From: Sinorhizobium kostiense
GTDB lineage: Bacteria; Pseudomonadota; Alphaproteobacteria; Rhizobiales; Rhizobiaceae
Reading direction: 5' to 3'
NCBI RefSeq assembly: GCF_017874595.1
Contig: NZ_JAGILA010000009.1
Span: 124,001-188,000, forward strand
Length of the DNA stretch: 64,000 nucleotides
The notes beneath the pieces were generated by a model. The model did not search any database. It saw nothing but the letters and a program-made list of their open reading frames with translations, and was not told where the DNA came from. A program made the translations under genes and the position numbers. This document shows, in pieces, positions 18,238 to 26,661 of the stretch (its first letter is position 1; the number at the start of each line of letters is the position of its first letter).

Positions 18238-18654
18238 ATGCACCAGAACGCCATAATCGCGATCGCAGCCACCCTCGGTATAGCGGCTGGCGCCGGCGGC
18301 ACCTACATTGTAACCTCCGAGCCGAAAGTCGAAGCTCAGGCCATCTCGAAAGCAGAACTCGTTGCGGCTATCTCCGCTGATCCATCCCTTTGCCCTATTC
18401 CGACTGTTGAAGCGCCGACAGAAGCCGAAGCATTGGCCGCCTACCGCAAAGCACATGCGGCGTCTCCTCTCGTTTGGGATCGGAAAAACCTGCCGGAAAT
18501 CTCTCTGGCACTCGGCCAATGTGACAAGGCCGGGGCAGGGCCAGGTGTCGCCTGCATGACCTCAGTCAAGATGGCACCCGACGCGCGAGCTATCGATCGA
18601 ATAGTCGGCTTCGCTAAGTCTGCATCCGGCGAGTGGATCGCCACAATCAACTAA
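18238..18654 (+). CDS. Small membrane-anchored protein, function unknown
   Basis: 138 residues with an N-terminal hydrophobic segment (AIIAIAATLGIAAGAGGTYI) that may be an uncleaved anchor, then a soluble domain with three cysteines. The end reads AIDRIVGFAKSASGEWIATI. GAGGAAG lies well upstream of the ATG. Last gene of the operon; a terminator follows within ten bases. No family recognised. Confidence 0.65.
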   Translation: MHQNAIIAIAATLGIAAGAGGTYIVTSEPKVEAQAISKAELVAAISADPSLCPIPTVEAPTEAEALAAYRKAHAASPLVWDRKNLPEISLALGQCDKAGAGPGVACMTSVKMAPDARAIDRIVGFAKSASGEWIATIN

Positions 18655-18660
18655 GAAAGA

Positions 18661-18689
18661 AGCCGCCCAACAAGGGCGGCTTTATTCTT
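18661..18689 (+). terminator. Rho-independent terminator of the 15376-18654 operon
   Basis: AGCCGCCC (18661-18668) and GGGCGGCT (18674-18681) form a perfect 8-bp stem with an AACAA loop, followed by TTATTCTT. Confidence 0.9.
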
Positions 18690-18736
18690 CTGCCCTCCAC
18701 GCTCGACCCAACACATTGCCAGGCCAAGGCACAGGC

Positions 18737-19072
18737 CTATTCCACGGGCTCGGTCATACTCAAGACGGCATCCATTTCTTCCGGCTTGAGCGAGCCGCGC
18801 GTCGCGAATAAATACGCGGCTAAGTAGGTCAACTTTTGCCATCCTTGCTGATCGTTGCACGGCCGGTAGTTCACGATCCATAGCCTGGTGGCCTCTTCCT
18901 CTTTCGTCACCTTGAGCAGAGCATTTGCGTAGACCACGTTGGTTACATCGCCAGCCGCGCGGCGTTCATCCCATTCGCGCACCGCCTCAGAAATCGCCGA
19001 TAGTGCCGCTATATGCCGCTCTATCATCGCATCCAACGACACCGCGGCTTCCATTCCAAAATCCTCGGTCAT
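18737..19072 (-). CDS. Conserved small protein, paralogue of the gene at 22501
   Basis: 111 residues, no signal or membrane segment. Shares with the 22501 gene the pattern HIAAL-x7-AV, then VTxVxYxNALL, K-EEA-RL-IxNY-P and KLTYLAAYL-AT. I chose ATG 19072 because GAGGG lies just upstream and the shared region begins soon after; the frame is open further up to 19186 but that stretch overlaps the dispersed repeat. Function unknown. Confidence 0.7.
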   Translation of the reverse strand: MTEDFGMEAAVSLDAMIERHIAALSAISEAVREWDERRAAGDVTNVVYANALLKVTKEEEATRLWIVNYRPCNDQQGWQKLTYLAAYLFATRGSLKPEEMDAVLSMTEPVE

Positions 19073-19128
19073 CGCACCCTCAATCCCAGGTTCCGCGCTA
19101 ACTACCGGACCTCCCAAATCGAAGGGAG

Positions 19129-19380
19129 GGCAGGAGCCCGCTCCTGCTCCCGAGCTCGTGCGGAACAGCGGAAGAGAGGGGGACAAGCGCTAAACCGGAG
19201 GGGGATCACCCACCCGCAGGGCCGTGTCGGCGCAGCCGCCCGGTGCTGCAGGCCATCGGGCCGAAGCATGGGGAGACCGGTTTAGTGCTTGTGGGGGAGA
19301 GAGGGCAGGGCTCTTTCTTCCCCTCTCAGTGAGTTGAAAATATGCGGCCTTCGGCCGTTATTTCGGTGCAATACGGAGAG
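19129..19380 (+). repeat. Dispersed leader repeat, copy A
   Basis: Starting with GGCAGGAGCCCGCTCCTGCT, this stretch matches the reverse complement of 55090-55398 in blocks: the inverted GGAGC/GCTCC core, AGCGGAAGAGAGGG, CGGAGGGGG, GGGGAGACCG, CTTGTG-GGGAGAGAGGGCAG and the GGCC-GGCC ending near 19360. Divergence and gaps separate the blocks. Its proximal end is 57 bases upstream of the gene at 19072; copy B has the same position relative to its gene. Confidence 0.75.
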
Positions 19381-19442
19381 GTAGTTTTCTCTCTCAACAT
19401 AGGGCGATCGTACCGAGCTAATGGGCTTGCCTCAATGACAGT

Positions 19443-19485
19443 CGGTTCCCCCAATTTTGCCGCGAGCGACAAAATCGGCTCCCCC
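19443..19485. promoter_or_regulatory. Palindrome flanked by direct repeats, possible operator
   Basis: CGGTTCCCCC (19443-19452) and CGGCTCCCCC (19476-19485) are direct repeats that bracket a palindrome with arms ATTTTG (19454-19459) and CAAAAT (19470-19475). It lies about 90 bases upstream of the small gene at 19574. Confidence 0.4.
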
Positions 19486-19573
19486 ATCTGCCCTTCGGGC
19501 CGCTTAGCGCGATCATTGACCCAAGCCCATCACCTCGGGGCCCAGCTTCTGTTTTCAATCAGAGGAGCTGACG

Positions 19574-19738
19574 ATGACCACTTACGAGCACATCGAGGAA
19601 TTGCGGGCCGAGTTGGCGGCATCCATCGACGCCGGCGAGCGTCAGCAGATCGCGGCCGAGCTGGAGCGCGCCGTCGCGCAGCACCAGCAGGAAGAGGCCG
19701 CATTCGACGCGATGATCAGCGTTGAACCGCCTCACTAG
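19574..19738 (+). CDS. Small acidic helical protein
   Basis: 54 residues, strongly helical and acidic, beginning MTTYEHIEELRAELAAS and ending VEPPH. AGAGGAG (19561-19567) lies six to seven bases before the ATG. Such short Glu/Gln-rich proteins occur on rhizobial plasmids, but I know of no function. Confidence 0.6.
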   Translation: MTTYEHIEELRAELAASIDAGERQQIAAELERAVAQHQQEEAAFDAMISVEPPH

Positions 19739-19782
19739 GCGGCTCGCGATCTTTCCTAAGTGTCACTGTGACGGCGGCCGAG

Positions 19783-20808
19783 TCATTTTCGCTGGGCCGA
19801 TTTGTCTGCACACGATAGAAACCGCTTCAAGCTCAAACCGGCCAGTAAAATGTAAGGCGGCATTGCGAGCGAATAGTGACCGCAGTTCAGTTCCAAAACA
19901 TTCGGCCGGACTCCGGCTTCCTTCAGCTTCTGAATGAGGCGTCTCGATAGGTCGGGCAACACCACCTTGTCCCTCGTAGCCAACACGACGTGAAGTTCGA
20001 GATCGGACCGTGCCAGATTATGCGCGTAATTCTCCAAGTTGAGCGGACCCCATGCCCTTCGGAGATCGGTGAGCTCAATTACAGGCTCAAGGCTATCACG
20101 TATCGATCGGGTCGCGCGGCCCGTCCAAACCATGTCTGCGAGACTACCCGCCGTCAAAAATAACGAGGCCTTCGATACGGCGGGATCATGCGCAGCGATC
20201 AATCCCGCAACCCATGAGCCAAGGCTCATGCCGAGAACCGAGACCTCTCGATAGCCTTCGCTCTTGAGCCAGCGGATGAGCTTTCGCCCGTCCCATACGG
20301 CCTGCCTTACAGATTGGATCGTTCGGCCGAGATTCGAACTAAGCATATAATCGGCGTACAGCGAGCCGGGACGGCTGCGCTCGAAGTGATAAGGCATAGC
20401 AATCTCGACAACCGTGATCCCACGCTGCGAGAAAAACTTGGCAATCTGACGATTTCGGGCGGTGGCATTCCAGTGATGAAAAATCACCAATGCCCGATCG
20501 AGCGAGCCGCTCTCGGTGATTTTTGCCCAAACGACGTTGTTCTCTTCGACGTCAGTAGAAATGTCCGATGGAAATCTGAGCCACCCATGGTGCCTTTCAA
20601 AGCCCTGACCGCCCCCGCTGGGCTCATCGTAAAAGCTTGAATCAGACAAGGCCTGATCCGCGAGGACACAAAACTCGTCGATAGTTTCTATCCTCTTTTC
20701 GCCCGGAAAGGCCCGGCCGGCGTCGAGGATGAAATCCGTTACTTTCTTCGCTTCCTCTCCGCGCCGCGCCCGCCGCTCGTCCCAACGATCAAGCCAATTA
20801 TGATACAC
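19783..20808 (-). CDS. rcgR: Alpha/beta hydrolase, RcgR-like
   Basis: 341 residues with an alpha/beta-hydrolase core: ALVIFHHWNATARN oxyanion region, nucleophile elbow GMSLGSW, acid in LATRDKVVLP and histidine in LNCGHYSL. The N-terminal 100 residues are specific to this family. Its start overlaps the end of the upstream gene by 11 bases. Pairs of an alpha/beta hydrolase with an HTH-containing membrane protein have been named RcgR/RcgA in rhizobial conjugative plasmids, with RcgR described as a putative quorum-lactone hydrolase; the assignment here rests on that gene pairing and on motif reading. Confidence 0.6.
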   Translation of the reverse strand: MYHNWLDRWDERRARRGEEAKKVTDFILDAGRAFPGEKRIETIDEFCVLADQALSDSSFYDEPSGGGQGFERHHGWLRFPSDISTDVEENNVVWAKITESGSLDRALVIFHHWNATARNRQIAKFFSQRGITVVEIAMPYHFERSRPGSLYADYMLSSNLGRTIQSVRQAVWDGRKLIRWLKSEGYREVSVLGMSLGSWVAGLIAAHDPAVSKASLFLTAGSLADMVWTGRATRSIRDSLEPVIELTDLRRAWGPLNLENYAHNLARSDLELHVVLATRDKVVLPDLSRRLIQKLKEAGVRPNVLELNCGHYSLAMPPYILLAGLSLKRFLSCADKSAQRK

Positions 20809-22408
20809 TCTGGTTGCTTCCTAACTCGCTTGCTCGCCATCGCCGAAACTCTGGATCAAAGAGGCCGTATGTCGCGAGCAGCACTCCAACGCCGAGGAGG
20901 ATCGAAAAGCCCTCAAAGGCATCGATCAACAAGTAGCTCGCAAAGAGCAACCCTACGACTGCAGACATCCTCCGTAGAGGCACGCGAAACCGCTTTCCGA
21001 CACCCAAGCGGATGGAACCGTACAGAAAAACGATACAGGTCGAAATGGCGACCAGGAGGCTGCTGTAGTGCGTTGGCATTCTATAGCTGAAGCTATTGCC
21101 GCCGTCGTGGCGCTCATACAGGGCCGAAGACATATCGTGGGCTATCCAGGTCACGATATCTCCTCCGTTCGAGCTCAGGTAAGAGCTTTGGACCTTCATG
21201 CATATGGCGACCAGAACACCCAGGACAGTGCACCGGAAAATTCCCCGCATCACCCTAAGGCTGATTTCACTGTCCTGGCGCCGATGTTCCACCGGTCGCA
21301 TCGTCAACGCCTCTTCAATTCTCGAAAGATCATGGACGATCGTATGAAGCAGAATGAGGCCCGCGAAAAAAAGATAAAAGCAGAGGCACATGTAGAGATA
21401 TGCGAGACCAGTGAACACAATGGTCATCGGCACTGATATGACTTCAGGGCGCACAATGGCTAACTTGCCCCAATCTACCGCATAGTTGCCACCGCCGTTG
21501 ATCAACGGGATCAAGCACACGCCGATCCACTGAAAAAGACCCGCGAACAAAACGCAGATCAAGAAAACCGCCCAGTATGTGTACGAATAAGCTTGAACGT
21601 TGCGCGTCCAGGCATCGTCGCTTTCCAACCGGTCGCCTTGCGCTACCAGCCCGAAGCGCGCGTCATGTTTCCAGAAGACCAGCAGCTCTATCACGAACGC
21701 GAAAAATAGCGGCAAGAGCACCATGAAGAGGAACGTCCAGTTCGGCGCCCATAGAAAACCGACCTGCTTAACGACACCATCCGCCCGGCTATAGGTGGCG
21801 CTGTGGATCCCCACGATATACGACAAAAACCCAAGGGCGGAGGCACCCGCGAATATCGACGCCGGTAGATTCAGGGGAGATCCATGGCTGAAAAGCGCCT
21901 CCGATCTTCTCGCCAAGCTGAAACCCTGTCTTCGCCGGGTGGCCTCATTGCCTTCTGGCAGATCGCCCGCAGGCTGCGTCTGATCATCGACCGTCACAGG
22001 TGCCGGCATATCTGGAACCCGCAGCGCCGTGCTGCTTCCCGCCTTCTTCGAAACTCGCCTCTTGGCGGTTAGCCGGGATTGGGCCGCGGCGAGCTCCATC
22101 TGCCATTCGCTGGTCGCTTCCGGATCGTCGCACCCAAAGATCCGCGCCAGCCAACGAATGTTGGACGGGCTAATCCCCTTCTCGTTCTCTTGAAACCAGA
22201 GCTGCACTGTCCGCAAATCGACCCCGATCCGGTTGGAGTCGATCTGAGAGATCGCCTCTGCCAAAAGCTCCGGTGTCCAAGGGCCTTGCGGAAACCCGTC
22301 ACTGGCTAATGGCCGGCCTGCTCCCGCAGCGGTCAACTGCTTGAACAGTTCCTTGAAATCGCTCCCGTCCCTGGGCGGTGCGACAAAAATCTTTCCGTTC
22401 TTTTCCAA
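20798..22408 (-). CDS. rcgA: Multi-pass membrane protein with N-terminal HTH-like domain, RcgA-like
   Basis: 536 residues. Residues 45-110 look like a DNA-binding or HTH-type region (TVQLWFQENEKGISPSNIRW, LARIFGC). After a polar linker there are eight or so hydrophobic segments, for example FLFMVLLPLFFAFVIELLVF, YWAVFLICVLFAGLFQWIGV, LAYLYMCLCFYLFFAGLIL and VVGLLFASYLLIDAF. This suits a membrane-tethered regulator or sensor. Overlapping expression with the hydrolase suggests that one makes or removes a signal that the other senses or moves. Family name by gene pairing. Confidence 0.6.
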   Translation of the reverse strand: MEKNGKIFVAPPRDGSDFKELFKQLTAAGAGRPLASDGFPQGPWTPELLAEAISQIDSNRIGVDLRTVQLWFQENEKGISPSNIRWLARIFGCDDPEATSEWQMELAAAQSRLTAKRRVSKKAGSSTALRVPDMPAPVTVDDQTQPAGDLPEGNEATRRRQGFSLARRSEALFSHGSPLNLPASIFAGASALGFLSYIVGIHSATYSRADGVVKQVGFLWAPNWTFLFMVLLPLFFAFVIELLVFWKHDARFGLVAQGDRLESDDAWTRNVQAYSYTYWAVFLICVLFAGLFQWIGVCLIPLINGGGNYAVDWGKLAIVRPEVISVPMTIVFTGLAYLYMCLCFYLFFAGLILLHTIVHDLSRIEEALTMRPVEHRRQDSEISLRVMRGIFRCTVLGVLVAICMKVQSSYLSSNGGDIVTWIAHDMSSALYERHDGGNSFSYRMPTHYSSLLVAISTCIVFLYGSIRLGVGKRFRVPLRRMSAVVGLLFASYLLIDAFEGFSILLGVGVLLATYGLFDPEFRRWRASELGSNQSVS

Positions 22409-22425
22409 TAGCTTAAAGGCCCAAA

Positions 22426-22440
22426 TTTCGTTTCGTTTCG
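22426..22440. repeat. Three TTTCG repeats in the rcgA / 22501 divergent promoter gap
   Basis: TTTCG occurs three times in tandem, 18 bases upstream of the rcgA-like start and 61 before the divergent small gene. May be a regulator site or spacing element; too short to say more. Confidence 0.35.
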
Positions 22441-22500
22441 TATCCTATCGTGCCGTCAGCCTCAATCAATGGTGTTAAGGGCTGCAATGCAACTTGATCA

Positions 22501-22974
22501 ATGAGGCATTCCACCATGCTATTGTTGTCGTCATCCAGTTCGCGTTCGTCCCGTGGTACCGGGTCCGTTTCTCCGCGCCCGAGCGCGTCTTTGAGTGCGT
22601 CAGCGCCGGAGCGCAAGGCGGGACAAGAAGAAGAGAGCGGGGCGGAAACTGCGGTTGCCCTTTGCGACTTGATGGATCAGCATATCGCTGCGCTACGGGC
22701 GACCGCGGATGCCGTTCATGCGTCCAATGAGGGCATGGCGATCGCAGAGGTTACGAGCGTTGCCTATACAAACGCTCTGCTAGGCGTCGGGCGAAAAGAA
22801 GAAGCCGGCCGACTGTCGATCATCAATTACACTCCGCGAGGCGATCGGGAGGCGAGGCTGAAGCTGACCTATCTGGCAGCTTACCTGATCGCGACCGGGA
22901 GCACTCTGACCGCCAATGAGATGAATTCCGTTTTGAAAGCCCCTCGCGGCCGGGCAGGCACATCGGTTCCCTGA
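22501..22974 (+). CDS. Conserved small protein, paralogue of the gene at 18737
   Basis: 157 residues. The first 50 are Ser-rich and may not be translated (no clear ribosome site; other ATG at 22516). From about residue 58 the sequence matches the 18737 product: DQHIAALRATADAV, VTSVAYTNALLGV, EEAGRLSIINYTP and KLTYLAAYLIAT. The two genes bracket the hydrolase/membrane pair, one at each end. Confidence 0.6.
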   Translation: MRHSTMLLLSSSSSRSSRGTGSVSPRPSASLSASAPERKAGQEEESGAETAVALCDLMDQHIAALRATADAVHASNEGMAIAEVTSVAYTNALLGVGRKEEAGRLSIINYTPRGDREARLKLTYLAAYLIATGSTLTANEMNSVLKAPRGRAGTSVP

Positions 22975-23065
22975 TTGCGCCGAACGGAGGTTTCGGCACT
23001 ACTAGCGCGAGAATAGACTACCCTCGTCGATCGCAATCGAATTAGATTGCAGCATCGGGGGAATC

Positions 23066-26000
23066 ATGAGCCAGCAACTTATCAATCAATATCTCAACGA
23101 GATCGACCGCCTGCGGAAGTTTTCAGGCTCGGTGACCGAGGGGGTTATTTCCGAGGCCTTCAAGGATCTGTTGAAGACCTGGTCCCGTCAGCTGAATTGG
23201 CAGTTCGCCGCACAATATGAATTCGCTTCGTCACAGAAATCGCGGATCCGACCGGACGGCACGATCTTCCACAGTCTCGGCCTGCCTTTCGGCTATTGGG
23301 AAGCCAAGGATACGGCTGACGACTTGGACGTAGAGATCCGCAAGAAGCTCGCAAAGGGTTATCCCCAAGACAACATCATCTTCGAGAATTCACAGGTTGC
23401 CGTCCTCATCCAGGATCGGGGGGAGGTCTTCCGCTGCTCGATGACGGACAACGACGCGCTTCTGAAGCTGCTTAACCTGTTTTTCGGCTACGAGCGCGCG
23501 GAAATTCGTGAGTTCCGCAAGGCAGTCGAGGAGTTCAAGACCTATCTCCCCTTTGTGTTGGACGCGCTTCGAACCCGCATCGAGGCGGCTTACACAGAGA
23601 ACCCCGTCTTCCGAGCGGCTGCGCGGAAATTTCTGGATCATTGCCGCGATACCATCAACCCGACGCTCGGCGAGGCCGATGTCCGCGAAATGCTGATCCA
23701 GCATATCCTGACGGAAGAAATCTTCGCTAACATCTTCAACGAGGGTGATTTTCACCACGAGAATAACATCGCCAGAGAGCTCTACGCGCTGGAAGGAAAA
23801 TTCTTCACCGGCGCGGTGAAGAAGGAAACGCTGAAAGGTCTCGAACTCTACTACGCGGCCATTAAGGCCAATGCCGCGCAGATCACCAGTCACTCGGAGA
23901 AGCAGACCTTTCTCAAAGTTATCTACGAGAATTTCTACAAGGTCTACGACACCAAAAAGGCTGACCGCCTCGGGGTGGTCTACACGCCAAATGAAATCGT
24001 CAGATTCATGATCGAGGGCGCCGACTGGCTGTGCGAGAAGCATTTCGGCAAGAATCTAATCGACGAGCATGTCGAGATCCTTGATCCCGCGACCGGGACC
24101 GGCACCTTCATCTGCGAACTGCTCGAATATTTTCGCGGGGATCCGCGAAAACTCGCACAAAAATACAAGAATGAATTGCATGCCAACGAAGTGGCGATCC
24201 TCCCCTACTACGTCGCCAACCTGAATATTGAGGCGACCTACGCTGCGATTTCCGGCCAGTTCGCTGAATTCAGCAATCTCTGCTTTGTCGACACACTCGA
24301 TAATGTGGCGGGCCTGGGTATACGTTCCGGCCACCAGCACGACATGTTTGCAGCGCTGTCGGACGAGAACGTCGAGCGGGTCAAGCGACAGAATGCCCGC
24401 AAGATCTCCGTCATTATCGGGAATCCGCCTTACAACGCGTGGCAGGAAAACTTCAATATGCGCAATCCGAACCGAGCTTATAAGCGGATAGATGAGCGCA
24501 TTCGAGATACGTATATTTCGAAGGGGACCGCGCAGAACCAGAGCTCAGTCTACGACATGTATACCCGCTTCTTCCGCTGGGCGTCCGATCGCCTGCATGA
24601 CGACGGCGTGATAGCGCTGATCACCGGACGGAAGCCGTTCGCGAAGATGTCTTATGATGGTTTCCGCCGCACGGTTGCAGCAGAGTTTAGCGAGATTTAC
24701 GTTGTCGACCTTGGTGGGGACGTCATCGCAAACCCGAAGCTCTCCGGAAATAAGCATAATGTATTCGGCATCAAAACCGGCGTTGCAATTACATTCCTTG
24801 TCAAGCGTCGAGCACTTAAAACCTGCAAGATTTTTTATGCCCGCCGTCCGGAATTCGAGACCGCGCAGGACAAGCTAAGTTTCTTATCCAATACCAGAGC
24901 ATCCGCGATACAGTTCGATCGGATAGAGCCCGACCGAAACGCCAATTGGTTGGATCACGCTGAAAACGTTTGGGATGATTTCATGCCGATGGTCAGCAAG
25001 GGCGCGAAGTCCAACAAAACAGGCTCAAAGAACCAAGCAATATTCCGACTGTTCAGCACCGGACTAAAGTCGCAACGCGATGAGTGGGTCTACGACCTCG
25101 ATCCCAAACACCTGTCCAATAAAGTCTCTTACTTTTGTGATGTTTATGAAGCTACACGTCAAAACGCGGACTTCGGAGCCCGCGACAGTATCAAATGGGA
25201 TCGAGAACTTGAAAAATATCTTGGGGCAGGCGTTCCGAAAAACTTCGATGAAAAAGCGATCCGCGTTGCACTGTTTCGCCCATTTAACAAGCGCTACGTC
25301 TATTTTGATCGTCACTTCAACGGAATGACCTACCAACTTCCTTACATGTTTTCGGATCGCGCTTCTAATCCGAGTATTGTCTGGAGCGATATTGGCTACA
25401 GGGCAGATTTTATGGCTACGGCGTCGGAGGTGTTGCCCGATCTGCATTGTGGGGCGTCTGTCGATGCCTATAAGGTTGTGTCGCTCTATCGCCATAGCCC
25501 TGACGGCGAGCGGGTAGATAATATCACTGACTGGGCGCTCAAGCAGTTTCATAATCATTACGGCAAGGCGCAGAAGCTCACCGCCCTAAATCTGAAGCAC
25601 GAGCTCCCGCGCATTCCTTTCTATCCCGACTTTCCCAAATGGGCCGACTGGGGCAGGAAGCTCATGGAACTCCATATCGGCTATGAGACGGTCGAGCCCT
25701 GGCCGCTCACCCGCACCGATAAACCCGATGAGAAAGCGCGAGCAGCCGGCGTTCCTGTGAAAGCGATGTTGAAAGCAGACAAGGTCAACGGCATCATTCA
25801 TCTCGACAGCGAAACAATGCTATCCGGCATCCCAAAGGGTGCCTGGACCTATAAGCTTGGCAACCGGTCGGGCCTCGAATGGATTCTGGATCAATACAAG
25901 GAAAAAACGCCGAAGGATCCCACTGTCCGCGAAAAGTTCAACACCTACCGCTTCGCAGACTATAAGGAGAAAGTTATCGACCTTCTCGCTCGCGTCACCC

Positions 26001-26083
26001 GCGTTTCCATGGAGACCCTCGCGGTCACGGGAGCTATGGCGTCAACCAGGCGGAATGAGATCGCGGAGGTCGATGTGGCGTAG
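23066..26083 (+). CDS. Single-chain restriction-modification enzyme (type ISP/IIG-like)
   Basis: 1005 residues combining cleavage, methylation and recognition. Near residues 62-82 RPDGT and YWEAKD form a PD-x-ExK nuclease motif. A helical region leads to an N6-adenine methylase: motif I DPATGTGTF (about residue 340) and motif IV NPPYNAW (about 452). The C-terminal 400 residues, with YFCDVYEATR and NKRYVYFD, resemble the target-recognition part of type ISP enzymes. There is no SF2 helicase, so it is shorter than LlaGI-type proteins. No separate specificity subunit is next to it. It probably cuts unmodified incoming DNA. Confidence 0.85.
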   Translation: MSQQLINQYLNEIDRLRKFSGSVTEGVISEAFKDLLKTWSRQLNWQFAAQYEFASSQKSRIRPDGTIFHSLGLPFGYWEAKDTADDLDVEIRKKLAKGYPQDNIIFENSQVAVLIQDRGEVFRCSMTDNDALLKLLNLFFGYERAEIREFRKAVEEFKTYLPFVLDALRTRIEAAYTENPVFRAAARKFLDHCRDTINPTLGEADVREMLIQHILTEEIFANIFNEGDFHHENNIARELYALEGKFFTGAVKKETLKGLELYYAAIKANAAQITSHSEKQTFLKVIYENFYKVYDTKKADRLGVVYTPNEIVRFMIEGADWLCEKHFGKNLIDEHVEILDPATGTGTFICELLEYFRGDPRKLAQKYKNELHANEVAILPYYVANLNIEATYAAISGQFAEFSNLCFVDTLDNVAGLGIRSGHQHDMFAALSDENVERVKRQNARKISVIIGNPPYNAWQENFNMRNPNRAYKRIDERIRDTYISKGTAQNQSSVYDMYTRFFRWASDRLHDDGVIALITGRKPFAKMSYDGFRRTVAAEFSEIYVVDLGGDVIANPKLSGNKHNVFGIKTGVAITFLVKRRALKTCKIFYARRPEFETAQDKLSFLSNTRASAIQFDRIEPDRNANWLDHAENVWDDFMPMVSKGAKSNKTGSKNQAIFRLFSTGLKSQRDEWVYDLDPKHLSNKVSYFCDVYEATRQNADFGARDSIKWDRELEKYLGAGVPKNFDEKAIRVALFRPFNKRYVYFDRHFNGMTYQLPYMFSDRASNPSIVWSDIGYRADFMATASEVLPDLHCGASVDAYKVVSLYRHSPDGERVDNITDWALKQFHNHYGKAQKLTALNLKHELPRIPFYPDFPKWADWGRKLMELHIGYETVEPWPLTRTDKPDEKARAAGVPVKAMLKADKVNGIIHLDSETMLSGIPKGAWTYKLGNRSGLEWILDQYKEKTPKDPTVREKFNTYRFADYKEKVIDLLARVTRVSMETLAVTGAMASTRRNEIAEVDVA

Positions 26084-26279
26084 GACGCGAGTTTACGACC
26101 AGGCCGGCAGCCCGACGTGGCTGACAACAACCTGGTCGCGGGCGGCACGAATGGTGCCAGCGCGGACGGTCTGGCGCAGGGGTGGTAGCTGGCATAATTC
26201 CCGCTGCGATCGAGCGAAGCTGCTGGTTCTCAGTGATCGCCGCATGCGTCACCCGCTGGTTCTTGTCGAACATCCTGTG

Positions 26280-26510
26280 GGGCAGGGAATGCCCCTTCCA
26301 GCGAAAGTCGAGCCGGCCGACGGCATAGGCATAGGTCTCGACATAGTGACCGGCCAAACCCTGCGTCACCTCAGTCTTCTCCAGCATGATCCGCTTGCGC
26401 TCGAACGAGAACGTCAGTTGCGAGCCGACATAGCGCTGTTCGCGCTTGCACAAGATCTCCTTCAGCCGATCCGGCGCAAGATCGACGGGACGATGCAGGT
26501 CGCCGGAGCG
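26280..26510 (-). pseudogene. Remnant of an ISNCY-type transposase
   Basis: On the minus strand the reading LHRPVDLAPDRLKEILC, then QRYVGSQLTFSFERKRIML, HYVETYAYAVGRLDFRWKG and QRVTHAAITENQQL matches the C-terminal region of ISNCY-family transposases as I remember it. Only about 75 residues are recognisable; the N-terminal catalytic part is missing and the sequence afterwards is scrambled. No intact terminal inverted repeats were seen. The rest of the gap 26084-26661 holds nothing else I recognise. Confidence 0.6.
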
Positions 26511-26661
26511 GGCAGCCGCGGCTGAAGCTGGTGGATCGACATGGAATCGAAACCCGCGGATAGGGAGTGCACGCCCGCCAAAGGTGTTGACGGGCGCACT
26601 TCCTCGCATTGCAATTGTGGCATGCTGAAGTGATATTCGGGGCTACGGGAAAGGGCGCGGG

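Noticed and set aside
26034..26609. An intact transposase gene
   Set aside because: Only about 75 residues match a transposase; no catalytic N-terminus or terminal repeats.
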